Positions 22,201 to 34,282 of a DNA stretch of 64,000 bases are shown here, piece by piece; within the stretch, counting starts at the first letter, position 1, and each line of letters starts with the position of its first letter. Under the pieces are notes generated by a model that saw only the letters and a list, made by a program, of their open reading frames with translations, was not told the DNA's origin and did no database searches. The stretch is from assembly GCA_963920575.1 (NCBI GenBank), contig OY986969.1, forward strand, positions 20,569,288 through 20,633,287, read 5' to 3'. The DNA is from Narthecium ossifragum. Its lineage: Eukaryota; Streptophyta; Magnoliopsida; Dioscoreales; Nartheciaceae. Both the position numbers and the translations under genes were made by a program.

Positions 22201-24304
22201 CAATCCCGTATATAATAGAGAGTCTTGTTTGTCTTGAGACTTGGACCAGGTATTGATTGGTTTTAATGTATACAATTGTTATTTGTATTTAAAGTCTTTT
22301 ATTATGGGTCTGTCATGGATTAAACACATATATAAATAAACCTATAAAAGGTCAACACAGACTTGTAGCCAATTTGAACATCAACACTGCTAAATTTTGA
22401 AGAGAAAATGACAATGATGTTGTCTTGCTAATGGAAATCGCATGTTAATTTGGTCACTGTTTAAAATCATCTAAAAAATTATGTGTAGATGGATCAAAAT
22501 TGTCCAAATTTTCATTTTATTGGGTTAATCTGCCACTATCAAACATGTTGCACCATTCTATCAAACAATTATGAAAAAACCACATCAACCCGGTTGCCTA
22601 CCTACACGAAAGAATCTCAACCACTTTGTCAAACAATTACAAAAAGATGCCTCTACATTTTTGCACCATTCTATCAAACATCTAATATGCACAAGGTAAA
22701 ATGAAAAGGCGAGAAAGACTCTAACCCTTTATCAAGGCAAAGATTGGGGTGGGCCGGAAAGCTCCTCCAACAACAAAGCTAATTAACAGAAGAGAAGGAG
22801 AAGCCCTTGCAGACGATAGTCATTCATGCCGACTTTTGCAAGGAAAGAAACCCCCATCATGGTCTCCAGCACCTCCATTGTCTTCAACTAAAGGGTTGTT
22901 TGGATGCGTCGAATCGGACGAATATGAGGAATAGCGATTTCGTGGAACAGGCTGAATGAGGATTCAACGAATCTGATAATTCCGATGAATGCTGATTTTG
23001 TTATTTGACTGGCATGTATGGAGCGAGCCGAACCAGCTCATTCTGATGCGGTTTTGGTGTTTGGTTTGTTTGAATGGAATGAGCCGAATCTCTTGGTTTT
23101 GTGGACCTTTATTAATAAAGAGCTCACTTTTACTATGACTTTTTTTTTTATATATTGGATTGTTTTTGGGGAAAGATTATTAACATATCTACAATATGGG
23201 AATTTGTTTAAACTTGATCATACTCATGTGCTAATGCCATACTTCTTGACTTTGAAAAAAAAAATCTCGAGTTCCACTCTTGTTCGCCATATAACTGCTG
23301 AACTTAGCAATATCCATTTGATGCTCAATCTCAGAACTCAAATAAATAAAAAAGAAAATTCCAAAAAAAATTGGAATTATTAGACCAATCCCTTAAAGCT
23401 CTTTACATGAAAACAAGTTGTTATAAACATAAAACAATTTCATCATCAATTCCCAAAGTTTCTGCTCCACCACATTAAATCTTTTTATAAAGACATCAAA
23501 ATCTCATTTAATTTGCATCACTTTTGACTTCTTTGCAAACTAAAGCATAATCTAACAACTTCCAAAGAGCTCTCTCCAAGTAATAAAATGACTCTAAAAT
23601 TACTTCAAAACAAAAGTCATGATAATAAAAACAAGCAAAGCTCAAATAATTCCATTAAAACATAACTATTACACAAAAGCATCAGATAAATAGCTCCACA
23701 GTTAATCCATGCTACAGTTTGATATGGACAAAAAACAAACTTCTGACTCAAGCAAACTACATAATGCTGGACTAAAACTTTAAAAAACATCTCCCAAAAA
23801 TGAAAGTCTAAGCTCTGCCAACAGTAAACCAAATACCATATGTTACACATGTGGAAATTCAAATAATAACTGCAATGAAAATTCAACAACAGTAATAACC
23901 AGCCTTTGCCTAGGTCAGGGACAAACCAAAATAAAACATGATAGCTGCATGCACAACTTCAAAGAAGAACACAGAATGCAAGCTAATACAAAAGGCAGTT
24001 GGATGAATGAAGAACAAATAAAATGGAAGATTCAGACCATCCAAATGCAAAAAGCCACACATGCAAATGTTTGCATGCTCAATAAGGTTGGGAGGCAGTA
24101 TCGTAAAATTATAGATCTGAAAATCTCAGACCATAGTTCCTACCAAAAACCATTATCCTGGGCAGAAGAATTAACACAGAACCAGTATGTAGCATGGAGA
24201 TTGTCACGGACAGCATCACCGTACGCGTATCTTGGAGATACAGGTACCTCAGATGTCTCAGTTGGTCTATAGTGTCTGGCAGGCTCTTATGGGTCTGGGC
24301 GCGA
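22201..24304. other. No recognised gene
   Basis: AT-rich intergenic DNA. Short frames at 22489-22704, 23018-23383, 23617-23889 and 23949-24272 have no family signatures. A transposon-end-like phrase (GGGTTGTTTGGATGCG) occurs near 22893. The junction to SYP22-derived DNA is at about 24300. Confidence 0.5.
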
Positions 24305-24397
24305 CAAACTTCACGATGATGATCTGTTTCACTGGCTTGTTTAAGCTTTGCTAAAGTATCTTTAACTAGTTATCCAATATGTAGTCGTGTCTTGTGC
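24305..24397 (-). pseudogene. Copy of SYP22 exon 2, fragment
   Basis: It matches exon 2 of the intact gene (the [15 protein letters not shown] region) with several changes, including a TAA where the family has Gln before LVKD, and loss of the donor end. Intron-1-like sequence follows to about 24830 without the RNase H insertion, leading into the tandem array. It marks the exon-2 side of the first array copy. Confidence 0.85.
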
Positions 24398-25689
24398 CTG
24401 CCACAAAACAACCTAATCAGAAGAGGTTTATTGAGCAAAACTCGAACCATTTATAACAGGCAATAACAACTTAAAAAATTGCATCTTATGTAAAACAATA
24501 CATGTCAATTGTTTCCACATCAAAATAAAACCCGTCATTGATATCCCATATAGTTTCAAGAAGCTCCCCGTCATTCTAGAAAACTGGACATGGTAATATT
24601 GTTTAAGATTTGGTGCTATATAGTGAAACTTGAAACCATGTACAAAGATTATAAAACCAGCTGTCGAATCGAGCTCCACAAATAATTGATTTCACAAAGA
24701 AAGGTTTGTAACAAAGGCAGCCTATGTAGCTATACTATTCAAAAACAGAAAATAACATGAATGCTATTTTGAATAAAGCAATTGTGGCTTGAATGATGAT
24801 TTATAGCAAGCATTTTCTTCAAATATTTAAGTTACCATACCTGAATAGCAATAAGTGCATTATTGTCACCAAATTATCACTGATCTATCGATTAGTTATA
24901 CGCAATAATAAGAGTGTTATTTTTGACAAAGCAATTGTAGCAAGTATTTTCTTAAAATAACTACATTTCCATCCATGGCAATCAATAAGTGCATTATTCC
25001 AACCAAATATTCACAAATCTAAGGACGAGTTATCTGCTATCTCCACAAGATAGTGGTAAACCATCACAAAGATTGTCCGCAGCACAATTCGAGGTATCAA
25101 GCTCATGAAAGTTGAATATTTTCATTGTATGCAAATGCTCGACCCATCATCAAGAATTTTTTTGAAACTAAGCTAACAATCTATAATTGCAGCAGCTCCA
25201 AATACTTCTCGGTCCATCAATGAAACTATCATAAGGGTTGGAGACCTAAGCCAAATAAAATAGAAAGCTTATTCAACTCGTAATGGTCAGAGACATCCAG
25301 CCTCACACACTTGCAAATGCCTTAAATGCCAAAACACACCGAACCATGATGCATTCCCAACCAAGAAATGGCCGCAAACAACAAATCTTGAAAGTCGATG
25401 ACTAACATAAAGAATCCAGTGTAATACTTTACCTAAATTCCGATTCGCGAGAATCACAGTTGAGATATTCATCGCCAACAACAATCAAGGCAGGGAATGG
25501 CATAAAGAGGGATTGGCACCGAAGTCTTCAATCCCAATTCATCTATCCTGCTATTCAGAGCGATTGGTTCTGGAATATGTTCCCATAATCAGTTATGATA
25601 ACAACAGGAGAGGATCACTGGAAAAAGTGGATGAATAGAAAGAAAAGAAAAAAGAGAAAGGGGGATGATAAAGAAGGCGTTAGCTGGCA

Positions 25690-25877
25690 GATTCTCGCAG
25701 AGCTCGGGGGTGTCCTTGGGCGTCCCAAGGGTGTTAATGAGCCTCTAGAAGGTGGATACGGAGGTATTGATCTGACAAAACCTCGGAGGTGACCGCATGC
25801 GTTGGGACCTGCTTCCCGTTTATCAGATCCCTCCGCCCCGCCAGCGGCCGCCCCAATTCCAAATCTTCCAAGCTCAT
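25690..25877 (-). pseudogene. SYP22 exon 1 copy in unit A
   Basis: It keeps ATG and [21 protein letters not shown], then carries the 1-bp insertion shared by all tandem units (CAAAACC for AAAACC on the plus strand), which shifts the frame after the ASG position. The donor GT is changed, so it could not splice as exon 1. Confidence 0.92.
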
Positions 25878-27232
25878 CTCTCCCTTCTTGATAAGGCAGG
25901 AGAAATCCTAAATCTATGAGGGCTTCACCGATCTGAGACAGGAGGCGGCGTCGACGATCATGATCTCTTGGGCTTCAAGAAAGGAGCGGGCGATCGAGAA
26001 CCGACAATTATGGGAAAGGTAACATAAATATAGAAGCTGACGGGACGTGGGTTGTTCTTGTGATAAATTTAGAAAGAGAGAGAGAGAAGGGAGAAGGGAG
26101 AAGAGAAGCGGGTTCTAATTAATTTCTAAATCGATTGTATATAACGTGGGGTTTTGTAACCGATTTTTAGACATAAGAAGAGAAGCCATAATTAATTAAT
26201 TAAGATTAATTGCAAAGGAGTCGGAAAGACGGAGGCAAATTGTCACGCCCCAGCCCAATTAAAACCAAATTATCCCAAAATTACCGAAAATTTCAACATG
26301 ACCCTTGGACACAGACACGTGAGAACACAATTTACAATCATCCGACCACTAATATCACACAATTTGACATACATCATTAATTTTTTTTCAACAATTGAAA
26401 TCCCAGGGGACACTTTCGCCCTATACATACATCACAATTACCATACGCAATAATAAGAGTGCTATTTTCGACAAAGAAATTGTAGCAAGTATTTTCTTGA
26501 AATAACTACGTTTCCATCCCTGGCAAGCAATAAGTGCATTATTCCAATCAAATATTCACAAATCTAAGGATGAGTTATCTGCTATCTCCGCAAGATAGTG
26601 GTTAACCATCACAAAGTTTGTCCGCAACACAATTCTAGGCCTCAAGCTCAAGAAAGTTGATTATTTCCACTCTATGCAAATGTTGGACCTGTCATGAAGA
26701 ATTTTTTTGAAACTATGGTAACAATCTATAATTGCAGTAGCTCCAAATACTTCTTGGTCCATCAATGAAACTATCATAAGTGTCGGAGACATAAGCTAAA
26801 TAAAACACAAAGCTTATTCAACTCGCAATGGTCGGAGACATCCAGCCTCACACACGTGCAAATGCCTTGGTTGCCAAAACACACCGAACCATGATGCTTT
26901 CCCAACCAAGAAATGCTCGCAAACAACAAATCTTGAAAGTCAATGACTAACACAAAGAATCCAATGTAATACTTCACCTAAATTCCGATTCGCGAGCATC
27001 ACAGTTGAGATATTTATCACCAGCAACAATCAAGATAGGGAATGGCATAAAGAGGGATTGGAACCTAGTCTTCAATTCCAATTCATCTATCATGCTATTC
27101 AGAGCGATTGGTTCTAGAATATGTTCTCATAATCAGTTATGATAACAACAGGACAGGAGCACCGGAAAAAGTGGATCAATAGAAAGAAAAGAAAAGAGAC
27201 AAAGGGGGATGATAAAGAAGGCGTTAGCTGAT

Positions 27233-27421
27233 AGTTTCGGGCGGAGCTCGGGGGTGTCCTTGGGCGTCCCGAGGGTGTTAGCGAGCCTCTAGAAGGTGGA
27301 TACGGCGGTATTGATCTGGCAAAACCCCGGAGGCGACCGTCTGCGTCGGGACCTGCTTCCCGTTTATCAGATCCTTCCGCCCCACGAGTAACCGCCCCGA
27401 TTCCAGATCTTCCAAGCTCAT
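27233..27421 (-). pseudogene. SYP22 exon 1 copy in unit B
   Basis: It carries the shared 1-bp frameshift and the C-to-T change that gives CTAGAAGG on the plus strand. The donor GT is lost (ATCAGC on the minus strand). The leader, with its ACCCTAACCCTACGAGGG word, follows directly. Confidence 0.92.
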
Positions 27422-28252
27422 CTCTCCCTTCTTGATAAGGTAGGAGAAACCCTAACCCTACGAGGGCTTCACCGATATGAGACAGGAGGCGGTGCTGATG
27501 ATCAGGATCTCTTGGGCTTCAAGAAAGGAGCGGGCGATCGAGAACCGACAATTATGGGAAAGGTAATAGAAATATAGTAGCCGACGGGACGCGGGTTGTT
27601 CTTGTGATAGATAGATAGATAGATTATAGGAAAAAATGCTAAATTTAGAAAGAGAGAGAGAAGAGAGAAGAGAAGCGGGTTCTAATTAATTTCTAAATCG
27701 ATTGTATATAACGTGGGGTTTTGTTGCTGATTTTTAGACAGAATAAGAGAAGCAATAATTAATTAATTAAGATTAATTACAAATAAGTCGGAAAGACGGA
27801 GGAAAATTGTCACGCCTCGCCCCAATTAAAACCAAATTATCCCAAAATTACCAAAAATATCATCATCACCCTTGGGCACGGGCACGTGAGAACACAATTT
27901 ATAATCTTCCAACCACTAATATTACACAATTTCACATACATCAATAATTATTTTTCAACAATTGAAATCCCAGGGGACACTATCGCCCCATACATACATC
28001 ACAATTACCAAACGCAATAATAAGAGTGTTATTTTCGACAAAGCAATTGTAGCAAGTATTTTCTTGAAATAACTACGTTTCCATCCATGGCAAGCAACAA
28101 GTGCATTATTCCAACCAAATATTCACAAATGTAAGGACGAGTTATCTGCTATCTCCGCAAGATAGTGGTAAACCATCACAAAGTTTGTCCGCAGCACAAT
28201 TCTAGGTCTCAAGCTCATGAAAGTTGAATATTTCCACTGTATGCAAATGCTC

Positions 28253-30434
28253 TGTGAGGACCTGTCCCTCTACTCTTGTGGCTCGTTGTGGACCGCAAGG
28301 GCAATTTGGTAAATTGCGACTTGTCGGCTTGCTTCACACCCGCGTGTGCACCCACTGACCTTGGTTGTGTTAGCGTTTGATTAGAACGGTTAGTTTGACC
28401 CGGGATCGAAAGATCCGGGCTTGGGCTTGAGTTCTTGCCAAAGTCTAGCTTTCTGTACAAATGAGATCGATCTTCTTTGGCTAAGAGATCGATCCCCTTT
28501 GTGCCCGAAAGTCAAGCTCTGATCGTCATGCGAGATCGATCTCGCTTGAGGGGAGATCGATCCCGCATAGGTTGGTTCGTTCGCCTATAAAGCGGACGTG
28601 GCGGATTTCCTTGAATCCTTTTGAAATCCGTGGATCTTGAGCTCAAATTTGGGGATTTTGAGAGTGATTGAGGACGATCCAAAGCCTAGGAGTTGGGATT
28701 GAAGCTGCTCTTGTCTAGGTAGGGATCCTACCTATAAGTTTTCCGGGTTTTTGGAAGTTTTCTGCTTTGATTGTGATCTTTTGCTTAGATCTGTTAAAAT
28801 ACATGTTGGTTTTCCATGCTATCAACGGTTTTGGACTCGTGGTCTTTCGTACTACCATATCCCAGAGTTTTGTAGGGTTTGGTAGAGTTTTCCGGCGGTA
28901 TTTCTCGCCGTCTGGCCACCGGTGAACCCATTCAGATCGATCTCGTGAGGTCAGATCGATCTTTTGTGGGGCGTCACGCCCAGCCCGAGCGAGAGAGATC
29001 TTCCGGTGGGGAAGATCGATCTTTTCTTGGCTGACGTCGACGGGTCCCGGGTCACAAATCAGATCGATCTTTCTGTGAATGAAGATCGATCTCTTTTGGC
29101 TTGACTAGGACGGGAACTCCCAAACTCTAAAAAGATCGATCTCGTTGGTAAAGGAGATCGATCTCTTTAGTGCAGGGAAGAGTTTTCAAGTGGCTTTTGT
29201 CGTGGGGCTTTGTATGTCGGTTTTCTTTATCATTTTATATCTGATACATACTGTTAAGCATGTTAGCCCTATAATAGGGGCAGTGGTGAACCGGTGGAGT
29301 GATGACTCCCAGGATGTTTAGAATAAACGGGCGGGTAGCCCTACAGCTTTCCCTAGCCTTACATGCCGGCGTGCGCCGAGGGCTTTATCTGTGTTGTCTA
29401 TGAGCTGTTGTTTGTGGAGCTGCTTCCCGATGCAGGTGTTGCTTGTGAACGGGCTGGCAGTTGGTGTGGTACCACTACAGCCGTTCCTGACCTTACTTTA
29501 TGTTCACCACCCCGGGCCGGCAGGGTGCCGTGCCCAGACCTTGTTTAATGCTATCATCACATATTGCTGCATGCTTATTTGTTTTATCTACGTGTGATCA
29601 TAGCATGCATTGATTGTGCATTAGTTGCATAAGGATAGGGCGTGGGTGATGGGTTGATCGCCGATCCGGGGCTTTCGGGTAGCTCGGATCTAGCTCTAGG
29701 ACAGTGGCGGGTAGCGTGGTCCAGGTTTTGATTTGTAGTATTCAGTCGACATCGATGATAGGCTTAGATGACTTGAATACGTGTTGTTTGATGTTTAGAG
29801 GTCGTGTCGGCCTCGAGTCGAGTTCTGAGGTGTAGTCGGTGTCCGGTGATCTTCGACTCTTGAGTGGAGGGTGTGCCTACTCAGCGGTGTCATTTCCTGC
29901 CAGCAGTGTCGGTTTTCTGCTGTGAGTCAGCAGTGCTCTTAGCCTGCGTTCAGGGACACACGGTGGGGTTATGAGACCCCTGTATACACCTAGGCTTTGC
30001 TCGAGGGCGACACTGTTGTGTTCCCTCCCTTTGTGTGTGTCGTAGTGTAGTTTCCCTGCTGAGCTTAGTGCTCACTCCTATCCGGGCTGCGTTTTGCAGG
30101 TGCTGGCGCTAGCTCTTTTTCGGTCGCCCCTACCTGGCAGGTCTTTGGTGGCGCGGCGGTGTCTGGCGGTGCTTGAGGAGCGGCGATCCCTGTGTACCCT
30201 TTTTGGTTAGATAGTTTCCTACGGGAGTGATGTATAATATGTTAAACCCCTTTTTGAGAATATGTATTATTATATTCAATTTGAGGTTGTGTTAATTGTT
30301 GTAATTTAAGGGTATTTATGAATTGCTAGGGAGACCACTAGGTTAGAGGGAAACCTCGCCAAAATTTTCGCAGTTTGTTAGGTTTTCGTTCGTGTCACCA
30401 GCCCGGTTGGGCCTACGCAGGTCGGGGAGCGACA
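28253..30434 (+). mobile_element. Solo LTR, 2.18 kb, Tekay-like family, inserted in unit C
   Basis: It begins TGTGAGGACC and ends GCGACA, flanked by the direct repeat TGCTC (28248-28252 and 30435-30439), which interrupts the array phrase GCAAATGCTCGACCC exactly. The start and the CCGGGCTGCGTTTTGCAGG region resemble the LTRs at 52772, 53066 and 61100. No coding region is present; short frames inside are not genes. Confidence 0.93.
28463..29168. repeat. GAGATCGATCTC palindrome array in the solo LTR
   Basis: About ten copies of AGATCGATCT or close variants occur, often in pairs 10-20 bp apart (GAGATCGATCTCGCTTGAGG, then GAGATCGATCCC). They lie both before and after the probable promoter region of the LTR. 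Confidence 0.9.
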
Positions 30435-30987
30435 TGCTCGACCCATTATGAAGAATTTTTTTGAAACTAAGGTAACAATCTATATTTGCAACAGCTCCAA
30501 ATACTTCTCGGTTCATCAATGAAACTATCATAAGGGTCGGAGACCTAAGCCAAATAAAACAGAAAGCTTATTCAACTCGCAATGGTCGAAGACATCCAGC
30601 CTCACACACGTGCAAATGCCTTGGTTGCCAAAACACATCAAACCATGATGCATTCCCAACCAAGAAATGCTCGCAAACAACAAATCTTGAAAGTCGATGA
30701 CTAACACAAAGAATCCAGTGTAATAGTTCACCTAAATTCCGATTCACGAGCATCACGATTGAGATATTCATAGCTAGCAACAATCAAGGCAGGGAATGGC
30801 ATAAAAAGGGATTGACACCTATATCTTCAATTCCAATTCATCTATCCAGCTAGTTAGAGCAATTGGTTCTGTAATATGTTTCCATAATAAGTTATGATAG
30901 CAACAAGAGAGCAGCACAGGAAAAAGTGGATGAATAGAAAGAAAAGAAAAAAGAGAAAGGGGCATGATAAAGAACGCGTTAGCTGAT

Positions 30988-31176
30988 AGTTTCTTGCGGA
31001 GCTTGGGGGTCTCCTTGCGCATCCCAAGGGTGTTAACGAGCCTCTAGAAGGTGGGTACGGTGGTATTGATCTGGCAAAACCCCGGAGGCGACCGCCTACG
31101 TCGGGACATGCTGCCCGTTTTTCATATTCTTCCGCCCCGCCTGTGGCCGCCCCAATTCTAGATCTTCCAAGCTCAT
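30988..31176 (-). pseudogene. SYP22 exon 1 copy in unit C
   Basis: It has the shared 1-bp insertion, CTAGAAGG variant and lost donor GT, plus further private changes (GCGCATCCCAAGG, ACATGCTGCCCG). Confidence 0.9.
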
Positions 31177-32448
31177 CTCTCCTTTCTTGATAAGGCAGGA
31201 GAAACGCTAACACTACGAGGGCTTCACCGATCTGAGACAGGAGGTGGCGCCGAAGATCAGGATCTGTTGGGCTTCAAAAAAGGAGTGGGCGATCGGGAAC
31301 CGACAATTATGGGAAAGGTAAAAGAAATATAGAAGCCGATGGGACGCGGGTCGTTCTTGTGAGAGATAGATAGATAGATTACAGGAAAAAATGCTAAATT
31401 TAGAGAGAACGAGAGAGAAGAGAGAAGAGAAGCGGGTTCTAATTAATTTCTAAATCGATTGTATATAACGTGGGGTTTTGTTGCCGATTTTTAGAAATAA
31501 GAAGAGAAGCAATAATTCAATCATTAAGATTAATTGCAAAGGAGTCGGAAAGACGAAGGCAAATTGTCAAGCCTCGCCCCAATTAAAACCAAATTATCCC
31601 AAAATTACAGATAATTTGAGCATGACCGTTGGGCACGGGTACGTGAGAATAAAATTTACAACATGCCAACCACTAATATTACACAATTTGACATACATCA
31701 ATAATTTTTTTTTCAACAATTGAAATCCCACAGGACACATTCGCCCCAAATATACATCACACTTACCATACGCAATAATAAGAGTGTGATTTTCGACAAA
31801 GCAAAGGTAGCAAGTATTTTCTTTAAATAACTAAGTTTCCATCCCTGGCAAGCAATAAGTGCATTATTCCAACCAAATACTCACAAATCTAAGGACAAGT
31901 TATCTGCTATCTCCGCAAGATAGTGGTAAACCAACACAAATTTTGTCCGCATCACGATTCTAGGTCTCAAGCTCATGAAAGTTGAATATTTCCACTATAT
32001 GCAAATGCTCGACCCATCATCAAGAATTTTTTTGAATCTAAGGTAACAATCTATAATTGCAGCAGCTCCAAGTACTTCTCGGTCCATCAATGAAACTATC
32101 ATAAGGGTCGGAGACCTACACCATATAAAATAGAAAGCTTAGTCAACTCGCAAGGGTCGAAGACATCCAGCCACACACACGTGCAAATGCCTTGGTTGCC
32201 AAAACACATGGAACCATGATGCATTCCCAACCAAGAAATGCTCGCAAACAACAAATCTTGAAAGTCGATGACTAACACAAGGAATCCAGTGTAATACTTC
32301 ACCTAAATTCCGATTCGCTAGCATCACAGTTTAGTTATTTATCACCAGCAACAATCAAGGCAGGGAATGGCATAAAGAGGGATTGGCACGTAAGTCTTCA
32401 ATTCCAATTCATCTATCCTGCTATTCAGAGCGATTGGTTCTGGAATAT

Positions 32449-34137
32449 TGATGATGATGCATAATGTTATATTTTTATCCCTTAATACTTAGTCTCCTGT
32501 GCTTATTTAGTTCCTAAATACACTCATTATTCTTATATTTTGATTTAGGATGCAATTGAAGTCCTTAAGTCGAAAAGAAGCTGAAAAGAGTGCATGGATC
32601 AAATTTAAAGATTTATCTGTACCTGCTCATGAAGCACCAGAGGATGTATCATATATGGTTGGAAAGCTCTTGAAGTCTAGATTCTGGAGAATTTTACGGT
32701 TCATGATTCCGAGTTTCCTAGATGAAGTTACGGCAATTTTAGTACCGATGGCGCAGTCTGGATGGCAGAACAGTAATAAGCTGAACAGTCCGATCGATCC
32801 AACACCCAGGGTCCGATCGATCCAACACCCAGGGTCCGATCGATCGGACTATGCAGAATCGTGACAGAACATGTATTTTTTGGCTGAACATAGTCCGATC
32901 GATCGAACCATCAATCCTAATGAGCCAGATCGATCCGACTCCTAGAGTTGGATCGATCGGACTAGGGAAATGTTAGAAATTGCAGATTTTTATGAGCCAA
33001 ATCGATCGGACACCTAAAGTTCGATCGATCGGACTCAAACATACCCAGAGAAGGTGGATTTTTACGCATCCGATCGATCCAGCGCCCATAGTTCGATCGA
33101 TCGGACTCGGGCGTAAATAGAAGTTGAAGAGTTTAATGAGACTGATCGATCCAGCACGCCGAGAAGGATCGATCGGGCTTTCCCAGTAACGAAAATCAAC
33201 GATTGTGATCTAATCCGAGGGTGGATACACTTGAGGCTATAAATAAGACTCTTTCTAGGGTTTGAGGGGGGATTCTTGGACACTTTTGGCTGCTCTTTCT
33301 CCTCCTTTATATTTTTTCTAGGTTTTCTTTTGCTTTATGAAATCTTTTGGAGGATTGTTCTTGATGGTCCTGCGTGGCTAAATCTTGATTCTTGGTCGAG
33401 AAAACTGAAACCTCGGAATCAATGAAACTGTGAGATCTAATTTATTTTTATTGTTCAGTTTATACATGAGTATTGGATATTCTTCTGAGATTAAATCTTT
33501 ATGATTACCTTGTCTAATTGCTAGGAGGCCTAGTAGTTTATTATTCATGGTGATCTACTGCTAGGTTTGATATCAAATCCGGAATTGTTTGATCCCTCTA
33601 ATCTGCGAAGCAACTAGGATCTAATAATTTACTGCTGATCAGATTTTGTTAGATCTTAGGAAGAATATTCAACTAGATTAAATGCAACCGCTTGTGCTTG
33701 TGTTGTTTAGCTTCATCGATCTCCCTATTCTTAACGCTGCTACTAGATTAAATCTACAGCGCTTGTCTTAGGTTGTTTAGTAGTTAGGGTTGATTAGATC
33801 GCTTGTTTCTAATTAACTAAGATTGAGGAGAGATTCGAATTGAATTCGGACGGTGAATATTCATGGTATAAATTGATTAATACTTGCATCTATGATCAGT
33901 TGTTGGATTCCGATGGTGGATGTTGACTAAGACCAAGGTTTGTTCTATTGATTCGACTTGTTTCTTCGCTTTAGATTATTTGTTTATTGTTTTTCCTCAC
34001 GTTTAAAACCCCCCATCTTTGTTCACTAAGCACAAAACAAGACTGAACACTCTTCGTGGGATCGACTCGTACTCGCACTACTACATTTATTTTAACGAGT
34101 ACTGGATTTATTTTTGAGTGCCTGCGACAGCACATCA
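32449..34137 (+). repeat. 5' LTR of the Athila-type element
   Basis: 1,689 bp, from TGATGATGATGC to GCACATCA. It holds the palindrome array at 32789-33178, a TATA-like GGCTATAAATAAG near 33233-33245 and a plausible transcription start after it. Frames inside are not genes. Confidence 0.9.
32789..33178. repeat. CCGATCGATCGGA palindrome array in the 5' LTR
   Basis: About ten copies of CGATCGATCC/GGATCGATCG variants, upstream of the TATA-like box. One 23-bp unit is duplicated relative to the 3' LTR (41567-41933), so the array changes by unit gain or loss. Confidence 0.92.
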
Positions 34138-34142
34138 AATTT

Positions 34143-34160
34143 TGGCGCCGTTGTCGGGGA
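34143..34160 (+). other. Primer-binding site of the Athila-type element
   Basis: TGGCGCCGTTGTCGGGGA lies five bases after the LTR end. This is the standard PBS form in plant Athila/Tat elements, usually read as complementary to the 3' end of tRNA-Asp. Confidence 0.88.
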
Positions 34161-34282
34161 GTGATTCTAGTTGATTTTTGTGTTTATTGTGATCTTTATT
34201 TTCATAAAAAAAATAAAAAAAAGAGTTATTCGAATTTTCTTGATTTCTTTTTCTCGTTTTGCCGGAATTCTCTTGATTGTTT

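Noticed and set aside
23018..23383. 121-codon plus-strand frame
   Set aside because: AT-rich, low-complexity C-terminus (Lys/Asn runs), no recognisable domain; regarded as chance.
32550..32864. 104-codon frame repeated at 41328
   Set aside because: It lies in the Athila-type LTRs in both places and ends in the palindrome array; not a separate gene.
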